A DNA stretch of 41,142 nucleotides from Deltaproteobacteria bacterium (lineage in GTDB: Bacteria; Desulfobacterota; Desulfobulbia; Desulfobulbales; Desulfocapsaceae): positions 1 through 41,142 of the forward strand of contig JAPLJF010000024.1 in assembly GCA_026388715.1 (NCBI GenBank). The letters are read 5' to 3'. Under the pieces are notes generated by a model. That model worked only from the letters and a program-made list of their open reading frames with translations, was not told where the DNA came from and did not search any database. The position numbers and the translations under genes are program-made. Positions 1-7,546 of the stretch are shown one piece after another (position 1 is the first letter of the stretch; the number at the start of each line of letters is the position of its first letter).

Positions 1-117
1 CACAAATATTTACATGAATATATTAGTGAATTTTGTTACCGGTTCAATCGTCGTCTTTGGGAACATGAGTTGCCGATGCGTTTACTGAACGCCTGCTTGG
101 GTCATGTTCCGGTTTAA
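1..117 (+). CDS. IS1595-family (ISXO2-like) transposase, C-terminal fragment
   Basis: This frame is open from the first base to a TAA at 115-117 and gives the last 38 residues of a transposase. The residues HEYISEFCYRFNRR followed by LPMRLLNACLGH are the typical end of ISXO2-like (DDE-superfamily) transposases of the IS1595 family. The catalytic core lies off the window. An identical fragment is encoded on the minus strand at the right end. The coding region stops about 22 bp before the element's edge. Confidence 0.85.
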   Translation, partial: HKYLHEYISEFCYRFNRRLWEHELPMRLLNACLGHVPV

Positions 118-139
118 CTGAAAATAGGACAGAGCCATA
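1..139 (+). mobile_element. 3' end of an IS1595-family (ISXO2-like) insertion sequence
   Basis: Positions 2-139 are identical, in reverse complement, to 41005-41142 at the other end of the window. The segment holds the transposase C-terminus (stop at 115-117) followed by the element's terminal inverted repeat, whose outward reading begins TGGCTCTGTCCTATTTTCAG. Directly beyond it, from about 140, the reading frame of a NERD-type nuclease continues, which places the element edge at about 138-139. The rest of the element lies outside the window. The family call rests on the C-terminal residues and the GGCTCTGTCC-like end. Confidence 0.85.
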
Positions 140-610
140 AAAATCTATAAGCATTCAAGTAAATTTCAGAATCCATTACATCAAAACTATAAACATGTAA
201 AAACACTGGAATCTTTGCTGGGCCTAAATGACCAACAAATATATTCTGTTATTGTTTTTATTGGTGACAGTACGTTCAAAACTGACATGCCTGAAAATGT
301 AACGTCTGATTTCGGTTATATCCGTTTTATAAAATCAAAAAACCAACCTGTTTTGACTGACACTGAAGTCAATGATATCACAAATATGATTGAAAACGGC
401 AGGCTAGTCCCTTCGTTTAAAACGAATCGTGAACATGTGAAGCATGTTAGAACTATTGTAGCGGAAAAAGAGAATCATAATGGCAAGGCATGTCCGAAAT
501 GTGGCAGTCCGATGGTAATTAGAGAAACTAAAACAGGTCAAAATATCGGTAAGAAATTTTGGGGGTGTTCTAACTTTCCAAAATGTAGAAGCATAGTAAG
601 TGTCACATAA
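140..610 (+). pseudogene. NERD-domain nuclease with topoisomerase-type zinc finger, 5' end removed by IS insertion
   Basis: The frame is open from the IS edge to TAA at 608-610 (156 codons). It begins with KFQNPLHQNYKHVKTLESLL, a motif of the second half of NERD (nuclease-related) domains, followed by IYSVIVFIGDSTFKT. The C-terminus is a C4 zinc finger like those at the end of topoisomerase I: CPKCG, then CSNFPKC. Full-length NERD-zinc-finger proteins carry the nuclease motifs upstream, and here that part is separated by the IS. A TTG at 215 could start a shorter product, but the homology begins upstream of it, so I read this as a gene interrupted by transposition. NERD proteins are linked to DNA processing; the exact role is unknown. 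Its stop codon overlaps a possible attC site. Confidence 0.72.
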
Positions 611-695
611 GATTAAAATACAGCGGATGGCGAGATCGTCTGCGGGGCTGACGCGGCATGTTTGTTGGTGCCACCGCTGATTTCAAACGTTAGGC
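605..695 (+). other. Degenerate integron attC-like recombination site (candidate)
   Basis: A perfect R'-type core, GTTAGGC, lies at 689-695 and is preceded by CCGCTGATTTCAAAC (674-688). The opposite arm at 611-626 (GATTAAAATACAGCGG) is complementary to it apart from one extra unpaired base and two mismatches, which is the architecture of attC hairpins. The R'' box would be ACATAAG at 605-611, matching 5 of 7 positions of RYYYAAC and overlapping the stop codon of the preceding gene. The next gene starts 20 bp after the R' box. These placements are typical of gene cassettes, but the R'' box is imperfect and no integrase is in the window. Confidence 0.35.
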
Positions 696-714
696 ACTGC
701 GATTGGAGGCTAAG

Positions 715-1068
715 ATGTTTGAACGAAAACAGGAAAAACTTGCCCCGTTATCAGTTTTTGTCAGAAGGATGGCCGCGTCTGTTGCGATGGCAGGCATCTT
801 GATTGCATTTGCTTTATTCATTGGTATCGCTGGGTATCATTGGATCGCGGGTTTTGCTTGGGTCGATTCTCTGTTGGAAGCCTCTATGATTCTCGGGGGA
901 ATGGGGCCTATCAATCCGCTTGCTACGACTGGCGCAAAAGTGTTTGCTTCCGGATATTCGCTTTTTAGCGGGCTGATATTTATAGCACTAATGGGGATCA
1001 TTCTTGCTCCTGTAACTCATAGGATGCTGCATAAATTTCATCTTGATGAAAAGGATCTGCGGAAGTAA
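715..1068 (+). CDS. Small two-helix membrane protein, ion-channel-like (hypothetical)
   Basis: The product has 117 residues. ATG at 715 follows a GGAGG box at 705-709, so I prefer it to the in-frame TTG at 703. The protein has a hydrophobic helix at about residues 23-43 and a second at about 88-106. Between them is a re-entrant-looking stretch with LGGMGPINPLATTGAKVFA. Proteins with this hairpin, the GGMGP motif and a C-terminal HRxxHxFHxD are widespread in proteobacteria and are sometimes labelled two-pore-domain potassium channel proteins. A pore-loop function is possible but unproven. It sits just after a possible attC site and upstream of a gene on the other strand. Confidence 0.6.
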   Translation: MFERKQEKLAPLSVFVRRMAASVAMAGILIAFALFIGIAGYHWIAGFAWVDSLLEASMILGGMGPINPLATTGAKVFASGYSLFSGLIFIALMGIILAPVTHRMLHKFHLDEKDLRK

Positions 1069-1117
1069 TCTTAAAACCTGAGGCCGCCGACCCGATAGAG
1101 CATGGACGCCGATTATT

Positions 1118-1693
1118 TCAGAGATTACTCTTGGTTGTCTCATGAAAAGAAATTTCTGCCCTGGAAATTCGTTCATACATTTTAAATTGCTGGTGATGCG
1201 GAACCCAATTTATAAGAAAATTTGTAAGAGCACTCCATAAGGACACCCAGGCAGCGACAGTGATTCCTTCCGCAAAAACATGGGTTATAACACCGTCATG
1301 GCCTGCAATTTTTTGGTTGGTCCACACCGACATGAAAAGAAATAGAATCCCGAGAGAAAAGAGTATGAAAGAAGACCGTGCCATTCTCGCTAAATCACGA
1401 AGTTCAAGCACTTTTAGATATTGAAAATAATTATGGATACTCGTTTTTATACGAGAAATCAGGCGAGTGTCAGTTAATACCGCGAAGCGAAATTGGATAA
1501 CAAACTCCTCTTTCCCGATTTCACTTACAGAATCAATAAGATATTCTACGAGATCCTGATCCAGTTCTTTTTTTCTAAACGGTGCATGCTTGTCTAAATC
1601 ATTATACAGATCCTCTACCTTCCCAGCAGTAATGTCTATTATGACTTTATTGTCCGTGGTGCGGGAATAACGATCGAGTATCTTTTTTTTCAT
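1118..1693 (-). CDS. Hypothetical membrane protein with two C-terminal helices
   Basis: I do not recognise this family. From ATG at 1693 it has 191 residues and begins MKKKILDRYSRTTDNKV; GGA lies nine bases upstream. The frame extends upstream to a GTG at 1792, but that start has its purine-rich box too close. The first 110 residues are soluble, charged and probably helical. Two transmembrane segments follow at about 109-127 and 140-160, then a basic tail. It is convergent with the gene ending at 1068, with about 50 bp between them. Nothing in the sequence indicates a catalytic site. Confidence 0.55.
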   Translation of the reverse strand: MKKKILDRYSRTTDNKVIIDITAGKVEDLYNDLDKHAPFRKKELDQDLVEYLIDSVSEIGKEEFVIQFRFAVLTDTRLISRIKTSIHNYFQYLKVLELRDLARMARSSFILFSLGILFLFMSVWTNQKIAGHDGVITHVFAEGITVAAWVSLWSALTNFLINWVPHHQQFKMYERISRAEISFHETTKSNL

Positions 1694-1793
1694 TGTAATA
1701 ATTCCAACGATTGAATAACCAGCAACCACCAGTCTTACCATGAAAATCGGTGAGATCCACGCTGGAGACAGAAACCCTTTCCCTTTCGCCACC

Positions 1794-2230
1794 TTCCTGC
1801 CCAGGCACGGAGATACAAGCGGAACCAGATTGATTGATGACTTAAAATCAGCCGCAGGGTATGACGGTAGGTATAGTCTTCAATTTATTATACCAGTTCA
1901 AGGTTGGTGATTACAAATTGTTGTTGGCGAAAATTTTCCAGGCTCAAAGTCGTCACCGAGAGCGGGCTTGCCGAGGTCATGAGTGGGAAGGATTTTCGCT
2001 GGTGGGCCATCTGCGGTAGTTGCGGGAGATGGGGTCGCCCGGATCATTGTCGATCTAAGCCATTGCGGCGCGGCTTCATCAAAAGGGCGACAGGTTCTTG
2101 CGGCCCTGGCCTCAGATCAGCCTCTGCCGGAGACTTTAACCTTTAACTATTTACAGGGGCTTTCCTGATATTTGATAAGTTTACCTTGTGGTCCACTGCT
2201 TATCATAGAGTTAGAAACACGAAATAACTA
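1794..2230. other. Low-information intergenic stretch with a possible gene remnant
   Basis: No convincing gene was found. A 61-codon frame at 1983-2168 on the plus strand ends in QPLPETLTFNYLQGLS, which looks protein-like, but it lacks a ribosome-binding site and resembles no family I know. Other frames here are short and overlapping. The stretch is G+C-richer than the gene that follows, which suggests debris at an insertion boundary. Confidence 0.3.
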
Positions 2231-4345
2231 ATGAAATATACTAAAATAAAACCATGCTGTGGTTCAGATTTCATTTCGAACTTGCAAGAAATTTCCGACT
2301 ATTTTGCAGCTAGAAAAATGATACCTGTAATCACAAATACCAATCGTTTAATCAATATTATCAAAGTCTATTTTGAAACATTGATTTATTATTTAGAAAA
2401 CTCCCCAGAAAAATTTCATGTAAACATAAAACAAAAACTGTACGAAGCTAAAATAAATGGACACACAGAAACTGGACAACAAATTTCGCTTGATTTGGAG
2501 GATATATCAGGTCAGTTAATTGAAAACGTCATTTATGATTTAGCAAAAACAATTAACCCTGTAATATTTGCCGAAGTTGCTCAATTGTTAAATACCATAA
2601 TCCTAACCCCTACAATTTCGTCAAAACACATAATTTCAATACTAAACGGTGAAAATAAGTTGCCACAAGGAAGTTGGTACACCTTGTTAAGGCAATTGCC
2701 AGAAAAGTTAGCTGTAGAAACTATAGCTATTAGAAAAGCCTTTATATTTCAGATTATAGAATCACCTGAAAAGCACTTCCCTGATAATCTAAACAGAAAT
2801 GAAAATCTTTCATCTCTTCATAGTGCCTTCGAATTATACCTAAAAACATTATTACGAATCCATATTTGTAATAATCATTATGACGAAACCAATTTAGCCA
2901 TAATCAATAACCTAGAAGAACTGATAGAGAGGACTGATAGTAAATATCTGGACAAAAAACGACTAGTAGGCTTTTTGCTCACTCAATTAGTCTTAAACAA
3001 CAATCTCTTCCAGATAGAAAGAAAGGACAACCTCAGGGAAGTGATAGAAGAACACAGTGAATATATTGACCCAGACATTTTAAGTCGTATTTACGAAGAG
3101 CTAGATTTCGATCCGGAAAATTTTGAAATTGGTAAGCTTTGTGTAGACCTTTTGGAACCAGACTTCTCCGGAGAAAATCAAGATGATATTAAGACAGTTA
3201 TCTCGTTTGTAGTGCCTTTTATTGCTGAAAATGATCCCATAATTTGTAAGCTTAATGACAGAGCAGAAATAATATTTTCAAAAATTACCAATGTTTTTGA
3301 GGATCCAATTTATTCGTTCTTGGATTCAGCAGAGATGTTAATCAGCGGAATGCCTTTAACATTTTTTGCTGATTCAATTGGTAATGTAAGCGAATCTACA
3401 AGAATAGACATTGTCATTAATCATTTTTATCACCCGGACTTTGAACTAATTGAGAACAACATAGTACCAATAGATCTAGGTAGAGAAGAAGCTAAAAGGG
3501 GTGGTCGCTACAGCCCACATAAAGATCAAATTTTAGAGTTTCTTTGGGAACTTCAACAAAATGAAAAATTCCCTTTCCAAATCAAAAACCTCAATTCAGA
3601 ATTTATTTCAAATTATTTAGTCTCCTATCTCGGCAATGGTGGCAAACTACTTCACCATAAGCTATTTACCATTACAAATTTCAATAGTTATTTTGAGGCT
3701 AAAAACAAATTTATTAATAATTTAAATGCACATTATATGTCCGAGGATATTCCTGAAATAAGGTCATATATATTAGATACAAAAATAAATAGTAAAAAAT
3801 CATTTGCAGACTTTTGCTATCGACTGCTTGAAATCACACTAAAAAAATCTATTGAATTTGGTGGGTTAAATAGTGCCTTTTGGGAAGATCGTGATAAAAA
3901 GAAAGCCCCAATATTAGAGCCAAAGGCTCAATCAATAATCTATAATCAGATTAGATTTTTAGCTGAAATTAAAGGCATTAGAATCTCTAGGGAAGTTTTT
4001 GCTTCGAATGGTAGCCTAGACTTCCATTTTTCTTATACAAAGAATGACATTCTTATGAATGTTTGTGTTGAATTGAAGAATGCGCATCATGAAAATCTTG
4101 AGCATGGGCTAACAACGCAGCTTCCTCTTTATATAAAAGACATCGGATCACGAGAAGGTATTTTTCTGGTCCTGTGGTACAAGTCAGAAAAATTCACTAA
4201 ACCATCAGTATTTGATGATATTAAAGAACTTGAGGATTTTTTATTGAAAAAATCACCCAAAAAATACAGGATCAAATCGCTCATTATTGATTGTAGCCCC
4301 AAAATAAGCCCATCTTTAAAATTATCGAAAACCCGTCTAGAGTAA
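2231..4345 (+). CDS. A+T-rich 704-residue protein with C-terminal PD-(D/E)XK-like nuclease domain; candidate defence gene
   Basis: The first ~560 residues are mostly helical with no motif I can name. Residues ~563-651 look like a PD-(D/E)XK nuclease core: a helix with EPKAQ near 563, a strand with GSLDF (Asp about 597), then VELK (Glu614, Lys616) and TQLPLYI, followed by the hydrophobic strand GIFLVLWYK. The gene is visibly A+T-rich, with many AAA, AAT and ATT codons, and stands out from neighbours on both sides, which points to recent acquisition. The start ATG at 2231 has no clear Shine-Dalgarno box. It stands alone with more than 80 bp of non-coding DNA upstream. Single large proteins with a nuclease tail in such islands are often phage-defence effectors; this is an inference. 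Confidence 0.6.
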   Translation: MKYTKIKPCCGSDFISNLQEISDYFAARKMIPVITNTNRLINIIKVYFETLIYYLENSPEKFHVNIKQKLYEAKINGHTETGQQISLDLEDISGQLIENVIYDLAKTINPVIFAEVAQLLNTIILTPTISSKHIISILNGENKLPQGSWYTLLRQLPEKLAVETIAIRKAFIFQIIESPEKHFPDNLNRNENLSSLHSAFELYLKTLLRIHICNNHYDETNLAIINNLEELIERTDSKYLDKKRLVGFLLTQLVLNNNLFQIERKDNLREVIEEHSEYIDPDILSRIYEELDFDPENFEIGKLCVDLLEPDFSGENQDDIKTVISFVVPFIAENDPIICKLNDRAEIIFSKITNVFEDPIYSFLDSAEMLISGMPLTFFADSIGNVSESTRIDIVINHFYHPDFELIENNIVPIDLGREEAKRGGRYSPHKDQILEFLWELQQNEKFPFQIKNLNSEFISNYLVSYLGNGGKLLHHKLFTITNFNSYFEAKNKFINNLNAHYMSEDIPEIRSYILDTKINSKKSFADFCYRLLEITLKKSIEFGGLNSAFWEDRDKKKAPILEPKAQSIIYNQIRFLAEIKGIRISREVFASNGSLDFHFSYTKNDILMNVCVELKNAHHENLEHGLTTQLPLYIKDIGSREGIFLVLWYKSEKFTKPSVFDDIKELEDFLLKKSPKKYRIKSLIIDCSPKISPSLKLSKTRLE

Positions 4346-4485
4346 AAAAAACTACCGGCGTTTCACTTGACGCGGCAATTTTATTGGGGCAGAGTAGAAA
4401 TGGGGTCGGGCCACGCTAACTGTTTGAAAACATAAAAAACAATTATTGAAAAACAGTTTTTTGCAGGTGGTGCAAAGCGCTCCTC

Positions 4486-5682
4486 TCACGCCACCTTGAC
4501 AGGATTTTTATGATAGGTGACGCTGGGTGCGCCGTCGACAAAGATGCCTTCCAGGTAGGAGAGTTTTCTTGGCAGCTGTTGCACCGTGCCCCTGGCAATC
4601 AAGAATGTTGCCTTCCGTCCGACCGTTAGTGTCCCCAGCTTTTCCATGCCGAAGAATCCGGCTCCATTTTCCGATGCACAGCGGATGGTCTCCTCCAGTG
4701 AATAGCCGGCCTTGATGAACAATTTCATCTCCTCGGCCATCGACTCGCCATGGAGGATGCCGACACTGCCGGCGCCGGTTCCCACCGCCGTTCTCACGCC
4801 CAATTCTCTGGCCAGACGCAGTTGCGTCAGTTGTTCGGCGAGCATCTTTTTCCAAAAGGCCTCCGCGCCGGGGACCGGCTTTCCCGGTGCCACATAGCGC
4901 TGGGAGAAACGGCAACACACATCCCCGCTGGAGCCCGCACCGTCCAGACCATTCTTGGCCCGAAGGACGCTGGGAATCCACAGCACATCCTGCTCCGCCA
5001 TTTTCCTGAGATTGTCCTCACCCATACCGTATCCCTGTTCGATGGCATCGCACCCCGCCGCAAGTGCCTCCGCTACCTGTTGTCGGCCATTGGCCACCAC
5101 CGCCTTTTTTCCGCCTTTGTGCTCCAGGATGCGGCACAGCTCTTCCTGGCTCAGCCGAGGATACGAGCCTTCCTCGTCTTCGATATTGCCGGAATAACCG
5201 ATCTTGAGAAAATCACCGCCTGCCGGGTTGCCGGCCGCACAATCTTGGAGGCTCCGGCAGAGACCGCCGGAGGTGCGAATGTCAATGATGCTCCCCTGCG
5301 CCATCCCCTCTTGATAATGTTCCACCAGGCCGGTTAGATCATCGCTGGCGGCCACGCCCAGCACCCCGTATGCATGGCAGTAGCTGATATGCCGCTCCAC
5401 CATGGCTGCCATTTCCGCAAGGCCGGCCTCGTCGGCGGCCAAGCGGACCTGCCGGTCCACGGAGGGCGATCGCGTCAGTGAAACGCTGCAGTCAACCAGC
5501 GCCGGCAAAATGACACAGTGCGAGAAATCATCGATTGCCGCCCCTTCCTGGCGGGGAAGGTCTGCGGCCGAGCCAATGGCGGTAATAATGGTGTCCTCTA
5601 CTTTCAGAAAGACATTCCTGCGCACATCGGCGCCGCTGCCGTCGATAAAGCTTCCCGCCACTATGAATCGTGTTCCGCCCAT
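4486..5682 (-). CDS. Amidohydrolase-family protein lacking the metal-binding residues
   Basis: The 398-residue protein follows the imidazolonepropionase-like amidohydrolase layout: an N-terminal beta-sandwich segment, LPALVDCSVSL, a TIM-barrel middle, AVGTGAGSVG, and a C-terminal LGTLTVGRKATFLI. In active relatives these places read DxHxHL, a barrel His near residue 200, EHG, and GTDAG. Here they read DCSVSL, VVANG, EQG and GTGAG, so both N-terminal histidines, both barrel histidines and the catalytic aspartate are gone. The fold is probably kept but metal hydrolysis is unlikely. The frame is intact over its normal length, which argues against simple decay. ATG at 5682 follows AAGGAAAC. It stands alone. 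Confidence 0.75.
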   Translation of the reverse strand: MGGTRFIVAGSFIDGSGADVRRNVFLKVEDTIITAIGSAADLPRQEGAAIDDFSHCVILPALVDCSVSLTRSPSVDRQVRLAADEAGLAEMAAMVERHISYCHAYGVLGVAASDDLTGLVEHYQEGMAQGSIIDIRTSGGLCRSLQDCAAGNPAGGDFLKIGYSGNIEDEEGSYPRLSQEELCRILEHKGGKKAVVANGRQQVAEALAAGCDAIEQGYGMGEDNLRKMAEQDVLWIPSVLRAKNGLDGAGSSGDVCCRFSQRYVAPGKPVPGAEAFWKKMLAEQLTQLRLARELGVRTAVGTGAGSVGILHGESMAEEMKLFIKAGYSLEETIRCASENGAGFFGMEKLGTLTVGRKATFLIARGTVQQLPRKLSYLEGIFVDGAPSVTYHKNPVKVA

Positions 5683-5818
5683 GAATATTTTGTTTCCTTG
5701 TGAATGCGGTCGTGCTTGTGAAGAGGTTTGATAAGGTAAAGAGGCTCCTCTTTTGCCTCAATTGGAGATGAAAAAGAGCGTAAGCCGGGATGAAACATCG
5801 AAGAGCCCAAAAAGATTG

Positions 5819-6085
5819 CTATTCATAGTGCGACCACATGTGCAACACGTGAATCACACGGTTTTCTTTGTCGATTGAATAGACGAGCCTATGCTGGATA
5901 TTTATTCTGCGAGAATAAAAGCCTTGAAGGTTGCCAACCAGCTTTTCATCCCTTGGTTGTGTTGTGAAAGGATCTGCTGCCAGGAGGAATAGCAACTCTT
6001 TTGCTGATTGAGCCAGCCCTGCCTGTTTCAGCTTTCCGATATCTTTGATCGCCTGTTTTGAGAGGATAACTGACCAGTTTACCAT
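5819..6085 (-). CDS. yoeB: Txe/YoeB-family toxin, ribosome-dependent mRNA endonuclease
   Basis: The 88-residue protein is a RelE-superfamily toxin of the Txe/YoeB branch. It contains NWSVILSKQAIKDIGKLK, then NLQGFYSRRINIQHRLVY with the conserved arginines, and ends HMWSHYE, where the family has its C-terminal catalytic histidine and aromatic residue. YoeB toxins cleave mRNA in the ribosomal A site. The gene follows its antitoxin with a short overlap (the ATG at 6085 lies inside the antitoxin's last codons), so the two are translationally coupled. Length is normal for the family. Confidence 0.88.
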   Translation of the reverse strand: MVNWSVILSKQAIKDIGKLKQAGLAQSAKELLFLLAADPFTTQPRDEKLVGNLQGFYSRRINIQHRLVYSIDKENRVIHVLHMWSHYE

Positions 6086-6330
6086 TCGATTTCATGCAGG
6101 GGCGTTCCCTCGGCAAGAGGTTCTGCTGCGGAAAGGTGAATGCTTTCCACTAAGCCGGGAACATGATTGAGATAAATGGTATCCTCAATGGCGCGCCAAT
6201 CTTCTTCGCCAAGAATGACAAAATTAGCCCCTGTTCTCCGTTTAACCTTTAATACTTCGTGGTTTTTGATGCAGTTATCCACTTTCTCCTTGAGTGTTTT
6301 TCTGAATTCATTAGCAGTAGTTTCCAGCAT
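6079..6330 (-). CDS. yefM: Phd/YefM-family antitoxin
   Basis: The 83-residue protein has the Phd/YefM fold signature: MLETTANEFRKTLKEKVDNC, then VLKVKRRTGANFVILGEEDW, the strand-turn seen in antitoxins of this family. The acidic C-terminus would wrap the toxin. It is the first gene of the pair, with AAGGAG upstream of ATG at 6330. A palindrome overlapping its promoter is the likely site where the antitoxin-toxin complex represses the operon, as is known for YefM-YoeB. Confidence 0.88.
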   Translation of the reverse strand: MLETTANEFRKTLKEKVDNCIKNHEVLKVKRRTGANFVILGEEDWRAIEDTIYLNHVPGLVESIHLSAAEPLAEGTPLHEIEW

Positions 6331-6363
6331 GATTGTCTCCTTTAGAATATTTTATATTCGTTA

Positions 6364-6392
6364 ACAGTACGGGTTCCCGGTACTGTTGTCAA
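6364..6392 (-). promoter_or_regulatory. Promoter and palindromic operator of the yefM-yoeB operon
   Basis: On the minus strand a consensus -35 box TTGACA (6387-6392) is followed after 17 bp by TACTGT (6364-6369) as a weak -10. The spacer and -10 together form an interrupted palindrome, ACAGTAC...GTACTGT, over 6364-6386. It contains two GTAC cores, like the paired operator half-sites of YefM-type repressors. Binding here would block RNA polymerase directly. Confidence 0.6.
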
Positions 6393-6430
6393 CAATGGGA
6401 GGAGGAAAGAGTCAGACCAAGCCATAAAAA

Positions 6431-6564
6431 TAAACTGGGTGTGACGCAGACGGAGCGAAGGGTGAATGGGGTTGGCCTCCAGTAGTTGCAAGGCCTTCAG
6501 GTACTGCCGCTTTAACTCGGGATGATGTTTTATAATAGAGAATGAACAGGTGAGCGATCTTCAT
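6431..6564 (-). pseudogene. Decayed RelE/ParE-type toxin fragment
   Basis: Minus-strand translation gives HHPELKRQYLKALQLLEA followed by NPIHPSLRLRH, a clear match to the N-terminal half of a RelE-superfamily toxin subfamily whose members read HPELxxxxxKxLxLLExNPFHPSLRLHKL. The likely start MKIAHLF (ATG at 6564) is in a different frame, so one base has been gained or lost. The toxin's C-terminal half, including the catalytic residues, is absent. It lies directly upstream of the intact yefM-yoeB operon on the same strand, and no partner antitoxin gene remains. Confidence 0.6.
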
Positions 6565-6684
6565 TTTCAATATTGGTATATTATATGATATAGTTAATAT
6601 ATCGATGTTTCAGTATGGCTAATGAAAGGGTTGCAGCGGCCGTGCTTGTTCATTCATCCAACCCAGATTCATAAGGAGTCTATG

Positions 6685-7068
6685 ATGGTAAAACGAACAC
6701 TGATAGTGTCCACTCTCACTGTTGGTCTGTCTTTGTCTGCTGGGTTTACATGGGCGGCTATCACGGAAGTTGCCAAAGACCAGGTGCAAGGGCAGGCCCA
6801 GGAACAAGAGCAAGTCTATGGCAGCCAGCTCATGACCCAACAAGAACGCATCGAATTTCGCGCCAAGATGAGCGCCGCAAAAACCGCCGAGGAGCGTGAG
6901 CAGATTCGCAAGGAACATCACGAACAGATGCAGGTGCGCGCCAAAGAGCGGGGTGTAACACTGCCCGATTCCCCACCTGCTAGTGGTAAAGGTATGGGAC
7001 CTGGTGGCGGCGGTATGATGGGCCCTGGCGGTGGTGGCATGGGTCCTGGCGGGGGACGTGGCCGCTGA
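6685..7068 (+). CDS. Small exported protein with glycine-rich tail (hypothetical)
   Basis: The product has 127 residues. I chose ATG at 6685 because AAGGAG ends six bases before it; an ATG at 6682 is also possible. Residues 1-24 are a signal peptide ending FTWA-A. The mature part has YGSQLMTQQERIEFRAKM and AAKTAEEREQIRKEHHEQMQ, a charged helical hairpin seen in many small proteobacterial periplasmic proteins. It ends with a repetitive MGPGGGG tail. No enzymatic motif is visible. A periplasmic, possibly metal-stress or chaperone-like role (similar in style to Spy/CpxP) is only a guess. Confidence 0.65.
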   Translation: MVKRTLIVSTLTVGLSLSAGFTWAAITEVAKDQVQGQAQEQEQVYGSQLMTQQERIEFRAKMSAAKTAEEREQIRKEHHEQMQVRAKERGVTLPDSPPASGKGMGPGGGGMMGPGGGGMGPGGGRGR

Positions 7069-7117
7069 TCCAGAGAAGCATTGCCTGATATGATTTCTTG
7101 CTTCGGTGAATAACATT

Positions 7118-7178
7118 GGGGTCAAGTCTTGAATCGTGAAATGACATGGTCATTGCTTATTTTTCAAGATCTGACCCT
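7118..7178. repeat. REP/MITE-like inverted repeat
   Basis: The arm GGGTCAAGTCTTGAA (7119-7133) faces TTCAAGATCTGACCC (7163-7177) with two mismatches across a 29-bp spacer. GGGGTCAxxxCTTGA-type ends are commonly found around REP-associated tyrosine transposase genes and their miniature derivatives. No transposase is present here. Confidence 0.45.
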
Positions 7179-7405
7179 ACTTATTCCTCCCTAGAACGGA
7201 CAAAGAACGGAACAATAAACGTGGAAAGATCACCCCAGCCAGAGGGGCACATGTTTATTGGTCAATTTGGTAAATTGTTATTCAGTATTTATTGTAATGT
7301 TTGATCAATACTGATAATTTGATGCCGGATTTGTGAAAAGCCAGTTCTTGACCATGGTGTGATTAATCCTGTACAATTTGAAGGAAGCGATGAACGGTAA
7401 AACAG

Positions 7406-7448
7406 CCGGGCATGGGAAAAAACTACTTTATCGTTTTCCCATGCCCGG
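7406..7448. repeat. Perfect 15-bp inverted repeat (hairpin)
   Basis: CCGGGCATGGGAAAA (7406-7420) pairs perfectly with TTTTCCCATGCCCGG (7434-7448) over a 13-nt loop. There is no T-run after either arm on the plus strand, so a simple terminator is less likely than a repeat or RNA structure. It lies 98 bp upstream of the next gene. Confidence 0.6.
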
Positions 7449-7546
7449 TATTAACTTGACTCAAAAGTAAGCAAATGGGAATTTACCCACTCAGCTATAA
7501 GTCCCTTATTTCTCAAAAAATAAATTCTTCAAATTAGGGGGATCCC

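Larger units (their letters stand above)
7069..7546. other. Non-coding stretch with REP-like arms and a hairpin
   Basis: No gene was found in these 478 bp. They contain a pair of imperfect inverted arms at 7119-7133 and 7163-7177 and a separate perfect 15-bp hairpin at 7406-7448. The remainder is A+T-rich without a recognisable signal. Confidence 0.5.

Noticed and set aside
4750..5337. A 195-codon open frame on the plus strand
   Set aside because: It is antisense to the amidohydrolase-like gene and has no independent evidence.
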